From the NCBI GenBank assembly GCA_900314355.1, contig OMUY01000069.1:1-39396 (forward strand): 39,396 nt of DNA. Direction: 5' to 3'. Below, one piece after another: positions 18,079 through 24,188 of this stretch (its first letter is position 1; each line of letters opens with the position of its first letter). The translations under genes and the position numbers were made by a program. The DNA comes from an uncultured Eubacteriales bacterium. GTDB lineage: Bacteria; Bacillota; Clostridia; Oscillospirales; Acutalibacteraceae. The notes beneath the pieces were generated by a model. The model was not told the origin of the DNA and made no database searches. It worked only from the letters and a program-made list of their open reading frames with translations.

Positions 18079-18089
18079 ACTCTGCGGGG
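18062..18089 (+). repeat. Perfect hairpin with the giant gene's stop codon in the loop
   Basis: CCCCGCAGAG (18062-18071) pairs with CTCTGCGGGG (18080-18089). The 8-base loop contains the TGA stop at 18076-18078. No T tract follows, so it is not a standard terminator. It may affect release, mRNA stability or translation of the next gene, whose start lies 12 bases on. Confidence 0.65.
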
Positions 18090-18100
18090 CGGAAAGCGAG

Positions 18101-18514
18101 GTGAGTCAAATTGCAGTAAGGATCACACCGGATCAATCCCAAATTGCAGTAAGGATCACACCGGATCAATCCAAAAAGATCAATGCACTTGTAAGAAAGT
18201 GCTGTGCCAACTGCGTTCGCGGGAATTGTCTCCTTCTCGACGACGGGGACGAACACCCTTGCCCGCAGCTTATTTCTTGCAGTAGGATCATGTGTAATTA
18301 CCTCCAGGATGTCGTTTTGCCGATTGATTTTGATCTGTATAGTGAGATCTGCGGCGGAAAAACGAAACGTTGTAAGTTATGCGGTCGGGCGTTTATCATG
18401 AAGTCTCGAAATCAGCGCTATTGCAGAGATTGCGCGGAAAGGCAGCGGTTGGAACATGCAGCGCTGCGGCAACAAAAGTATAAGGCGAAAAACAAAAAAG
18501 GTAACGCCTATTAA
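18101..18514 (+). CDS. Cysteine-rich VLP-domain protein
   Basis: A 137-residue protein starting at GTG 18101. It matches the Cys-rich VLP family common in clostridial ICEs: K-K-I-N-A-L-V-R-K-C-C, G-N-C-L-L-L-D-D-G, then V-V-L-P-I-D, and a C-terminal zinc-ribbon-like set C-K-L-C-G-R-A-F, Y-C-R-D-C. The tail is basic. At least ten Cys residues suggest zinc binding, possibly with DNA. The N-terminus contains an in-frame 11-residue duplication (Q-I-A-V-R-I-T-P-D-Q-S twice) from a 33-bp tandem repeat. It follows the giant gene directly and is probably co-expressed. The end of the gene lies inside the left arm of a large inverted repeat. Confidence 0.8.
   Translation: MSQIAVRITPDQSQIAVRITPDQSKKINALVRKCCANCVRGNCLLLDDGDEHPCPQLISCSRIMCNYLQDVVLPIDFDLYSEICGGKTKRCKLCGRAFIMKSRNQRYCRDCAERQRLEHAALRQQKYKAKNKKGNAY
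18107..18172 (+). repeat. 33-bp perfect tandem duplication
   Basis: Bases 18107-18139 are repeated exactly at 18140-18172. Because 33 is a multiple of three the frame is kept and 11 residues are duplicated. The exact identity implies a recent event or assembly error. Confidence 0.85.
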
Positions 18515-18649
18515 CTCTGAAAACCCTTGATTTCACTGGACTTTTTGAGCCGATTTCAGCCATCCCCATAAAAGTATATTCCGAAACAATTTTTTTCGCT
18601 GAAATCGGCTCTATATCAAGGTTTTCTCGGTTTTGAAAAGCGTTACCTT
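18498..18649. repeat. 152-bp imperfect inverted repeat (MITE-like or long bidirectional terminator)
   Basis: Outer arms AAGGTAACGC (18498-18507) and GCGTTACCTT (18640-18649), a middle pair GAAAACCCTTGAT / ATCAAGGTTTTC, and inner arms GAGCCGATTTCAGC (18547-18560) and GCTGAAATCGGCTC (18598-18611). The loop, 18561-18597, holds a T7 run. The left arm has about 11 extra bases. It spans the end of the Cys-rich gene and sits between convergent genes. Confidence 0.7.
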
Positions 18650-18699
18650 ACAGATTGCCGCACCGGAATCTGAAATTGTCATATACCGTAATGGATGAC

Positions 18700-19008
18700 T
18701 CATTTGTTGGCTATATGAGCTTTTTCTAATAGCTCTCGGAGCTCATTTAAGCCATGTACATCTTTGATAACATCTATAAATGCCCTTGCTGACGTCGGCG
18801 GAATCAGGGTAATCCCGGCGTAAGCTATGCCCTTTGCAGGTGTGTCAAGCGTATGCCAATATAAATCTATATGATTAAAATTTGATACTATATCCTCTAT
18901 ATAGTCATCATTGACTGAAATGCAGTTGTATTTGTGAGGCTCGTATTTGTCATATCTCTCTCCGGGTTTTGGTGTTTCCTGCATGATTCCAAATTCGTGC
19001 TTTGGCAT
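18700..19008 (-). CDS. Conserved hypothetical protein
   Basis: A 102-residue minus-strand protein with an SD (GAATGAGGTG) just before its ATG. The N-terminus (M-P-K-H-E-F-G-I-M, then P-x-P-G-E-R-Y-D-K-Y-E-P) and the W-H-T-L-D-T-P-A-K-G segment look like a small conserved Firmicutes family that I remember only as hypothetical. There is no signal peptide, membrane helix or catalytic motif. It stands alone with a plausible promoter upstream, in an accessory patch, and converges on the Cys-rich VLP gene across the large inverted repeat. Confidence 0.7.
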   Translation of the reverse strand: MPKHEFGIMQETPKPGERYDKYEPHKYNCISVNDDYIEDIVSNFNHIDLYWHTLDTPAKGIAYAGITLIPPTSARAFIDVIKDVHGLNELRELLEKAHIANK

Positions 19009-19058
19009 GGCACCTCATTCTTCCCTTCCTTAAATTCCGATTTGCAATTGATCTTAAG

Positions 19059-19087
19059 AATATGATTTTTTGTTTTATGTCTCGCAA
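19059..19087 (-). promoter_or_regulatory. Possible promoter for the minus-strand hypothetical gene
   Basis: On the minus strand TTGCGA (19082-19087) and CATATT (19059-19064) are separated by 17 bases. The -10 match is moderate. Confidence 0.45.
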
Positions 19088-19103
19088 CTGAGCCGTATGA
19101 AAG

Positions 19104-19370
19104 TCAGTCTTCACGGGAGATGAGTGCCTCTTTTTCCTGTCTTGTCATTCGTTTAATGTGGAATTCTCTGCTCATAGCCTCGTGCTTAGTCTCATAGCTT
19201 TCATAGTATAAAAGCTCTACCGGGCACCGTGTCCTTGTATATTTGGAACCGCTCCCCGAATTGTGCGCTTTCAGTCGCTTTTCAAGGTCGTTTGTCCACC
19301 CGCAGTAAAAGCTTCCGTCTGCGCATTTCAGGATATATGTATAGTTGTGGGTTTGCTCTTTTTCTTCCAT
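19104..19370 (-). CDS. GIY-YIG nuclease-superfamily protein (UPF0213/YhbQ-like)
   Basis: An 88-residue protein consisting of one GIY-YIG domain: N-Y-T-Y-I-L-K-C-A-D-G-S-F-Y-C-G-W-T-N-D, L-E-K-R-L-K-A-H-N-S-G, K-Y-T-R-T-R-C-P-V-E-L and E-A-M-S-R-E. The catalytic-type Tyr, Arg and Glu positions of the small stand-alone subfamily are present. These proteins are single-domain and usually chromosomal; they may act on branched or damaged DNA, but no role is established. The SD is modest (GGTGAA). It is upstream of, and parallel to, the hypothetical at 18700-19008, separated by 95 bases that contain a possible promoter. Confidence 0.82.
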   Translation of the reverse strand: MEEKEQTHNYTYILKCADGSFYCGWTNDLEKRLKAHNSGSGSKYTRTRCPVELLYYESYETKHEAMSREFHIKRMTRQEKEALISRED

Positions 19371-19408
19371 TGAATTTCACCGAGGCTCCAGACTGTTGTA
19401 TTCAATAA

Positions 19409-19530
19409 GGGGCATCGCCCCGTCATTCAAGCTCGACCGGGGCGATAGCCCCAATTCAGTGGGGGATTGTAACCCCCACTGAATTAAAGCGGTGTCACCC
19501 GCCGCCTATAGAGGCGGGGGACATCTCGTC
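19409..19530. repeat. Cluster of GC-rich inverted repeats
   Basis: At least four hairpins: GGGGCATCGCCCC (19409-19421), GGGGCGATAGCCCC (19439-19452), a perfect 13-bp stem (19453-19465 with 19473-19485), and CCGCCTATAGAGGCGG around 19502-19518. ATCGCCCCG (19414-19422) can alternatively pair with CGGGGCGAT (19438-19446). The cluster fills the gap between the broken acetyltransferase and the GIY-YIG gene. Confidence 0.7.
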
Positions 19531-19534
19531 GAGG

Positions 19535-20203
19535 TTATTTCTTCATTTTATCTCTGACTGAGAGCGGTATTTCATTTTTTATGTATGTCTCCCATACGTT
19601 CATACGGTCGTTTTCATCGATTTCTCTGATCACTTTAGCCGGGACACCGCCGACAACAGAGTTTGCAGGTACGTCCTTTGTAACGACCGCGCCGGCGGCG
19701 ACAATACTGTTTTCCCCTATGGTAACACCGCCGCATATCGTTGCGCTCGAACAGATTCAACAGTTCTTTTTGATGGTTATGGGCTTTGAGTATTCCAGAT
19801 CATGAAATCCATCGGGATACTCCTGCGGAAGCCTTTCCTCCGGCAAGAACGGATGAGAAGGCGTTGCAAGTGTGACATTTGCTCCGATCCACACACCATC
19901 TTCAAGGATAATGGGAGATACATCCAAAAAGGTACAGTTGTAGTTTATAAAGCAGCCCCGTCCAACCTTGATGTTAACGCCGTACTCACAATAAAAAGGC
20001 GCGAGTACAAAGAAATCTTTTCCTTGTGAAGAGGGAATGAGCTTCGTCAAGGCGCGCATCTTTATGGGGAGCATCCACATCGGGATTCGATTAAAGCGGT
20101 CACATCTCACAAGACCTAAAGCATGCTGCTTTGAGATGTCCTTTGATGACGCGTTATACAAAAGTCCGTTTGTCATTCTTTCCCAATCGTTCAGTTTGCT
20201 CAT
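19535..20203 (-). pseudogene. Hexapeptide sugar O-acetyltransferase broken by an in-frame TGA
   Basis: The frame encodes a 222-codon maltose/galactoside O-acetyltransferase-like protein. The N-terminal domain and left-handed beta-helix repeats are present (I-I-L-E-D-G-V-W-I-G-A-N-V, then T-P-S-H-P-F with the likely catalytic His). A TGA at 19757-19759 interrupts it at codon 149, and the same frame then continues as [22 protein letters not shown] and [10 protein letters not shown] to a TAA at 19535. Family members have Trp at this point (N-C-W-I), so a TGG-to-TGA change is the simplest cause. A good promoter and SD remain, suggesting recent decay, readthrough, or a sequencing error. Confidence 0.8.
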
Positions 20204-20248
20204 GCAGATTCACCTTTGATCCTTTAACTTCGCATTGTCTTTTACTTG

Positions 20249-20277
20249 ATTATACACCAAACCCGAAAATATATCAA
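20249..20277 (-). promoter_or_regulatory. Promoter for the acetyltransferase
   Basis: On the minus strand TTGATA (20272-20277), a 17-base spacer and consensus TATAAT (20249-20254). It is divergent from the promoter at 20286. Confidence 0.75.
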
Positions 20278-20285
20278 TCGCACAT

Positions 20286-20314
20286 TTGCCATTTATATAT
20301 CTTCCGGATATACT
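20286..20314 (+). promoter_or_regulatory. Promoter for the metallophosphoesterase
   Basis: TTGCCA (20286-20291), a 17-base spacer and TATACT (20309-20314), 30 bases before the start codon. Only 8 bases separate it from the opposing promoter's -35. Confidence 0.75.
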
Positions 20315-20344
20315 TTACTCAGAAACTGCGAGGAGATGAAAACC

Positions 20345-20881
20345 ATGTTCTACTTTACCGCCGATACACATTTCGGGCATGAGAACTGTATTAAGATGTG
20401 TGATCGTCCGTTTGAGACGATAGAAGAAATGAATGAAACGATCATTGAGAACTGGAACAGTCGCATAAAGAATACCGATACTGTTTGTATCGTCGGAGAT
20501 ATGTTTTTCTGCTGTAAGGAACCGGAACCGATTCTGAAGCGGCTGCACGGAAAGAAGCGGCTGATCGTCGGGAATCATGACAGCTCCTGGATGAGTAAGT
20601 GCGATTACGAAAAGTATTTTGTATCCGTTGACGATTTTCTTCAAATTTCCGACGGTAAGCATTCACTGACACTCTGCCATTATCCGATGCTTACATGGAA
20701 GCACTGGAGCAGATCATATATGATCCACGGGCATATCCATGCGAATACGGATATGGACTTTTGGCACTGTATCAAGGCACGGGATAATGTGCTGAATGCC
20801 GGTGTTGATGTCAATGGTTTCACTCCGGTGACTTTTGACGAGCTGGTGGAAAACAACAGAAAATTCAAGGAGGCGCATTGA
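20345..20881 (+). CDS. Calcineurin-like metallophosphoesterase (COG4186-like)
   Basis: A 178-residue protein. ATG 20345 is chosen since GAGGAG is correctly spaced and the metal motif begins at once; ATG 20336 is too close to the SD. Motifs: D-T-H-F-G-H (D7, H9, H12), G-D (D52), G-N-H-D (N77, H78), C-H-Y-P (H112) and H-G-H-I-H (H128, H130). These are the complete dimetal ligands of the family. Related small stand-alone enzymes hydrolyse phosphomonoesters or phosphodiesters, but no substrate is known here. It has its own promoter and a terminator downstream, so it is probably a single-gene unit. Confidence 0.85.
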   Translation: MFYFTADTHFGHENCIKMCDRPFETIEEMNETIIENWNSRIKNTDTVCIVGDMFFCCKEPEPILKRLHGKKRLIVGNHDSSWMSKCDYEKYFVSVDDFLQISDGKHSLTLCHYPMLTWKHWSRSYMIHGHIHANTDMDFWHCIKARDNVLNAGVDVNGFTPVTFDELVENNRKFKEAH

Positions 20882-20937
20882 TATGGGGATGACTGTGTTT
20901 ATAGACACCTACTGCTGAAAAATATAATACTATCTTC

Positions 20938-20970
20938 GCCGATTGGTTCAAATGAATCAGTCGGCTTTTT
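20938..20970 (+). terminator. Rho-independent terminator
   Basis: A 12-bp stem (20938-20949 with 20954-20965, two G-T pairs), loop AAAT and five T. It ends the metallophosphoesterase unit, or attenuates transcription from a TATAAT box at 20923-20928. A further 6-bp hairpin, ATCCGC/GCGGAT, lies at 20975-20996 before the next SD. Confidence 0.7.
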
Positions 20971-21023
20971 ACATATCCGCTTACGGTTCGGCGGATCAAT
21001 TCTAAGGAAAGGAAGTGAAAACT

Positions 21024-21359
21024 ATGACGTTGGAAGAATGGAATACGAAGCTTTACGAAAAACTGTATGCCGAGCATCAGGAGTTTGTCAAAGATCTGCA
21101 GGTACACGATTCGTTCTATTGTATTGAGCTTGCCTATGAGCTGGTGAGCCGAGAAGATCTGCTGATGCACGTCGAGATGAACAACCTAACGCCGGAGCAG
21201 TGTAAGGCTTTGCTCAGAGAGAAGAAGCCTATGGACAAGCTGTTTGAGGCGTGGGAGAAACACGAGGGACGCCACATGGAGGAAATCGGTGAATGCGTAG
21301 AGAGCGTTGCCAACAAACTGATTCGTCAGCATAAGCGCAGCAGAGAAGCTGAGAGGTGA
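21024..21359 (+). CDS. DUF3848-type mobile-element protein
   Basis: A 111-residue acidic helical protein starting at ATG 21024 (SD AAGGAAAGGAAG). The pattern L-Y-E-K-L-Y-A-E, A-Y-E-L-V-S-R-E-D-L-L-M and a following K-A-L-L-x-x-K-K-P-M-D-K-L-F-E-A-W agrees with the DUF3848 family of Firmicutes conjugative elements. Its function is unknown. It opens a run of closely spaced element genes through 23765 (the next start is 5 bases away), which implies one operon leading into the mobilisation genes. Confidence 0.7.
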   Translation: MTLEEWNTKLYEKLYAEHQEFVKDLQVHDSFYCIELAYELVSREDLLMHVEMNNLTPEQCKALLREKKPMDKLFEAWEKHEGRHMEEIGECVESVANKLIRQHKRSREAER

Positions 21360-21363
21360 GCTG

Positions 21364-22335
21364 ATGGTAACAGGATATATTCCTCCCGATCTCGTTGCAA
21401 AGGCGAAGGAAATGGATCTCCTGACTTATCTGCAATCCTTTGAACCAAATGAGCTTGTTCGGATCTCCGACCACGAATATTGCACCCGAACACACGACAG
21501 CCTGAAAATTTCCAATGGCAAATGGATGTGGTGGAGTCGCGGCGTCGGTGGTAAAAACGCAGTCGATTATCTTGTAACCGTAGCAGAAAAAACTTTTTAT
21601 GAAGCGGTAAAAACGATCCTGGACTATTCCGGTCAAAGCCGACCGCCTAACAAAATATCCCAACCGGAACACAAAGAAAAGCATCTTGTTTTGCCGAAAG
21701 CGTCGCCGAATAACAAGGCAGCAATAAATTATCTTCTGCGCCGTGGAATCGCAGAGAATATTATTGACGACTGTATGAAAGACGGAAGTATTTATGAAAG
21801 TCTGCCTTATCACAATGTTGTGTTTGTCGGCTTCGATGAAAATCGGAATCCAAAATACGCCGGGCTTCGCGGGACCGTCAATTCAGAATATAAAGGTGAC
21901 GCATACGGCAGCGACAAACAATATTCTTTTCGGCTGGTTAATCCTGATGCAGATACCGTCCACGTTTTTGAAGGAGCAATAGATTTGCTTTCTTATGCGA
22001 CGCTGCTGCAGATGCAGGGAAAGAACTATAAAGACAGCACACTTCTGACGCTTGCGGGTGTGTACAATGCGAAGCAGTACCTCAATATCAAAGAGGTTCC
22101 TGTCGCGCTTGCTCATTTTTTGAAAGAGAATCCGCAAATAAAAACAATCAGTCTGCATCTTGATAACGATACTGCGGGAAGAAACGCGACGAAATCTTTG
22201 ATCCATTTGCTTTCGGGTTCATACAGAGTTGAGGCGCGACCGCCTCCGGGTGTAAAGGACGTGAACGACTATTTGTGTTCTAAACTGCGCTTACCGATTA
22301 CAAAATCTAAAAGCGAAAGGAGCATAGCCCGATGA
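21364..22335 (+). CDS. DUF3991/Toprim primase-like protein
   Basis: A 323-residue protein with SD GAGAGGTGAG. Residues about 30-70 form a primase zinc-domain-like fold without the Cys set (L-K-I-S-N-G-K-W-M-W-W-S). The middle (about 115-195) fits DUF3991. The Toprim part has V-F-E-G-A-I-D-L-L (Glu203) and L-H-L-D-N-D-T-A-G (Asp267, Asp269), the acidic metal-binding set. These proteins in ICEs and plasmids are thought to prime or process transferred single-stranded DNA; that is family knowledge. The product ends with a basic tail and overlaps the next gene by four bases (ATGA). Confidence 0.82.
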   Translation: MVTGYIPPDLVAKAKEMDLLTYLQSFEPNELVRISDHEYCTRTHDSLKISNGKWMWWSRGVGGKNAVDYLVTVAEKTFYEAVKTILDYSGQSRPPNKISQPEHKEKHLVLPKASPNNKAAINYLLRRGIAENIIDDCMKDGSIYESLPYHNVVFVGFDENRNPKYAGLRGTVNSEYKGDAYGSDKQYSFRLVNPDADTVHVFEGAIDLLSYATLLQMQGKNYKDSTLLTLAGVYNAKQYLNIKEVPVALAHFLKENPQIKTISLHLDNDTAGRNATKSLIHLLSGSYRVEARPPPGVKDVNDYLCSKLRLPITKSKSERSIAR

Positions 22336-22886
22336 AATACAGTGTAAAAATAATTGAAACCTTGGAGAAAACGGTAGAGGTTGAAGCCGATAATCCCACC
22401 GAAGCGGAGCAGATTGCGGAGGATGAATGGCACAACGGAGAGCATATTCTTGACGCCGATAACTTTATCGGAATGAGATGTGAAGCACGATTATCAGAAA
22501 ATGAACCGTATATCGATGTCGTGATTTTGGAGCCGGACAAGCCTGCGCAGACAGAAGCAGTAGAAGCTACGATGACCGCATTTGAAGATGTGGTCGGCGG
22601 ACCGATCAACTTTTTGGAATCTTCCGATCACAAAACTGCGTTTATTATTCCGCAGAATGAAAAGCACAGAAAACCAAACCGTGCAATTTATAAAGATAAA
22701 AATGAAGTACTCAGACTTCTGCGCGGTACGGTTTTTATCTGCGGGTATAAAGATAAAAGACCGTGCAGTTTGACAAAGGAACAAATCAAAAAGTTTTCTG
22801 CGCAGTACCGTTATCCGGAAAAGTTTTTTGAGGTACACGGAAAAATTTACGCGCAAAAAATAAAACCAAATGAACAGGAACGCTGA
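22332..22886 (+). CDS. DpnD/PcfM-like plus DUF3846 protein, copy 1
   Basis: A 184-residue protein, translationally coupled to the Toprim gene by an ATGA overlap, with SD GAAAGGAG inside that gene. Residues 1-45 are the DpnD/PcfM-like beta-alpha domain (K-Y-S-V-K-I-I-E-T-L, then V-E-V-E-A-D-N-P-T-E-A-E-Q-I-A). Residues about 58-175 resemble DUF3846 (V-V-I-L-E-P-D-K-P-A, L-L-R-G-T-V-F-I-C-G). The function of these domains is not established; they are typical of the processing region of Firmicutes conjugative elements. The next gene has the same two-domain plan. Confidence 0.72.
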   Translation: MKYSVKIIETLEKTVEVEADNPTEAEQIAEDEWHNGEHILDADNFIGMRCEARLSENEPYIDVVILEPDKPAQTEAVEATMTAFEDVVGGPINFLESSDHKTAFIIPQNEKHRKPNRAIYKDKNEVLRLLRGTVFICGYKDKRPCSLTKEQIKKFSAQYRYPEKFFEVHGKIYAQKIKPNEQER

Positions 22887-22904
22887 ATGTAGGAGGTGAA
22901 AAAA

Positions 22905-23465
22905 GTGAGATACGAAGTAACAATAAAAGAAGTGTCAACAAAAAAAGTTGAAGTTGATGCACAGTCTCCGGAGGAAGCAGAGGATAAAGTCTCTGAAGAT
23001 TTTTATGATGGGCAGTATCCGTTTGATGCTGGCGCAGAGGTAGACATTGATTTTGTGGTTCAGGAAAAACGTCCGGAAAAAATTAAAGTCGTTTTGCTTG
23101 AACCCGGCAAGCTCGCAAGAGTTGCCGAAATCGGAACAAAGCTTGAAGATTTACAGGCGGTTGTCGATGGAATGATCGAACCCGCCTATTATTTTTCCGA
23201 ACCCGTTTGTCTCGTGGTCAATGACGAAGGAAAAATAAACGGCATGCCTCTTAATCGAGGCGTCAGAGATGAGAACGGAAAGCTGATCGACATTATTGCC
23301 GGTACCGCTTTTATCTGCGACTGTTCCGGTGAAAACTTCGGCAGCTTGAACGACAAACAACTTAAAAGATATACCGATCAGTTTAAGTATCCCGAGCATT
23401 TTTTCAGAATCAACAGTGAAATTCAGGGCGTGAAATACAACCCTGATCGCTCAAAAGAAAGATAA
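22905..23465 (+). CDS. DpnD/PcfM-like plus DUF3846 protein, copy 2
   Basis: A 186-residue paralogue of the preceding protein. GTG 22905 is chosen because AGGAGG at 22891-22896 is eight bases away; an upstream in-frame GTG at 22896 lies in the SD itself. It has the same N-terminal motif (R-Y-E-V-T-I-K-E-V, then Q-S-P-E-E-A-E-D-K-V) and C-terminal domain (V-V-L-L-E-P-G-K-L-A, I-A-G-T-A-F-I-C-D). The two have diverged widely, so the duplication is old. Confidence 0.72.
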   Translation: MRYEVTIKEVSTKKVEVDAQSPEEAEDKVSEDFYDGQYPFDAGAEVDIDFVVQEKRPEKIKVVLLEPGKLARVAEIGTKLEDLQAVVDGMIEPAYYFSEPVCLVVNDEGKINGMPLNRGVRDENGKLIDIIAGTAFICDCSGENFGSLNDKQLKRYTDQFKYPEHFFRINSEIQGVKYNPDRSKER

Positions 23466-23489
23466 ATATTTGATGAAAGGATGATGAAA

Positions 23490-23765
23490 ATGAAATTGTT
23501 TGAAGTAACGATTGCAGTATCCGATGAAAAAACGTTTACCGTTGCTGCGGAAAATGAAAAGGAAGCGCGTGAAAAAACCGCTCGGATTTATGGAGATACC
23601 GATCTGCTTGACTTCTATCCGGAGGATCTCGTTCCGAGAATCGAGGACGTATGCGAAGTAGAGGATCTCGACGAAGATGACCTTTGCGACATGGATTGTG
23701 AGCATTGTTCCTCCGCTTCGCAGGAGGACAATATCTTTTTTCGGATCGTACAGAAAAAGGACTGA
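23490..23765 (+). CDS. DpnD/PcfM-like protein, copy 3, with a Cys/Asp-rich tail
   Basis: A 91-residue protein. ATG 23490 fits the SD GAAAGG better than ATG 23481 or 23484, which nearly touch it. Its first 45 residues repeat the N-terminal domain of the two preceding genes (K-L-F-E-V-T-I-A-V, then E-N-E-K-E-A-R-E-K). DUF3846 is missing; instead there is an acidic stretch with D-L-C-D-M-D-C-E-H-C, a possible metal-binding element. It is the last gene before the candidate oriT. Confidence 0.65.
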   Translation: MKLFEVTIAVSDEKTFTVAAENEKEAREKTARIYGDTDLLDFYPEDLVPRIEDVCEVEDLDEDDLCDMDCEHCSSASQEDNIFFRIVQKKD

Positions 23766-23873
23766 TCTATGGGAGAAGTCCGCGGTATCGTCTTAGCAAG
23801 CATCGCCTTTGCTTGTGCACGGCAGCTTGTTAGGGACTTCCGCCCCTAATACCCCGGGAAAGAAGGTGACGAT
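23766..23873. other. Candidate oriT upstream of mobC and relaxase
   Basis: A 108-bp gap between processing genes and mobC carries nested inverted repeats: GAAGTCC (23774-23780) with GGACTTC (23834-23840), and CAAGCA (23797-23802) with TGCTTG (23810-23815). GC-rich CTTCCGCCCC and TACCCCGGG follow. MOBP oriT sites are normally just upstream of mobC/relaxase and have such repeats. A 26-codon ORF at 23769-23849 with no SD is probably chance. Confidence 0.5.
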
Positions 23874-24188
23874 ATGCGTAAACGACAGCATCGTGTAGAA
23901 GTGTATCTGTCCGATAAAGAATATGATATGCTTACAAAAAATGTAGAGAAAACCGGTCTCTCTCGTGAAGCATATCTGCGTAGTTTGATTGCAAATACCG
24001 TTCCGAAAGAGCTCCCGCCGATGCAGTTTTTTGACGTGCTGAGAGAGTTAAGACAGCTTAACGTCAACATGAATCAGATCGCATTGAAGGCGCATACGCT
24101 TAATTTGATCGACGCTCCGTATTATGAAAAGTGCCATAAGGAGTTGCAGTCAGTCGTCGGAGAAATCAAAAGGGAGATATACAAATAA
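23874..24188 (+). CDS. mobC: MobC-like relaxosome accessory protein
   Basis: A 104-residue basic protein with SD AGAAGGTGA. The N-terminus is ribbon-helix-helix-like (H-R-V-E-V-Y-L-S-D-K-E-Y, then G-L-S-R-E-A-Y-L-R). The C-terminal half contains the MobC motif L-R-E-L-R-Q-L-N-V-N-M-N-Q-I-A. In related elements MobC binds oriT and helps the relaxase open the DNA. It lies right after the candidate oriT, and its stop shares a base with the relaxase start (TAATG). Confidence 0.85.
   Translation: MRKRQHRVEVYLSDKEYDMLTKNVEKTGLSREAYLRSLIANTVPKELPPMQFFDVLRELRQLNVNMNQIALKAHTLNLIDAPYYEKCHKELQSVVGEIKREIYK

Noticed and set aside
19409-19530. CRISPR-like array
   Set aside because: The hairpins differ in sequence and have no regular repeat-spacer pattern; no cas gene is present.
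19757-19759. TGA read as Trp or selenocysteine
   Set aside because: Many genes in the window end in TGA, so it is not reassigned. The family has Trp here and no SECIS-like hairpin was evident, so a nonsense mutation is simpler.
23769-23849. 26-codon ORF in the candidate oriT
   Set aside because: There is no SD, and the region's inverted repeats explain its structure better.
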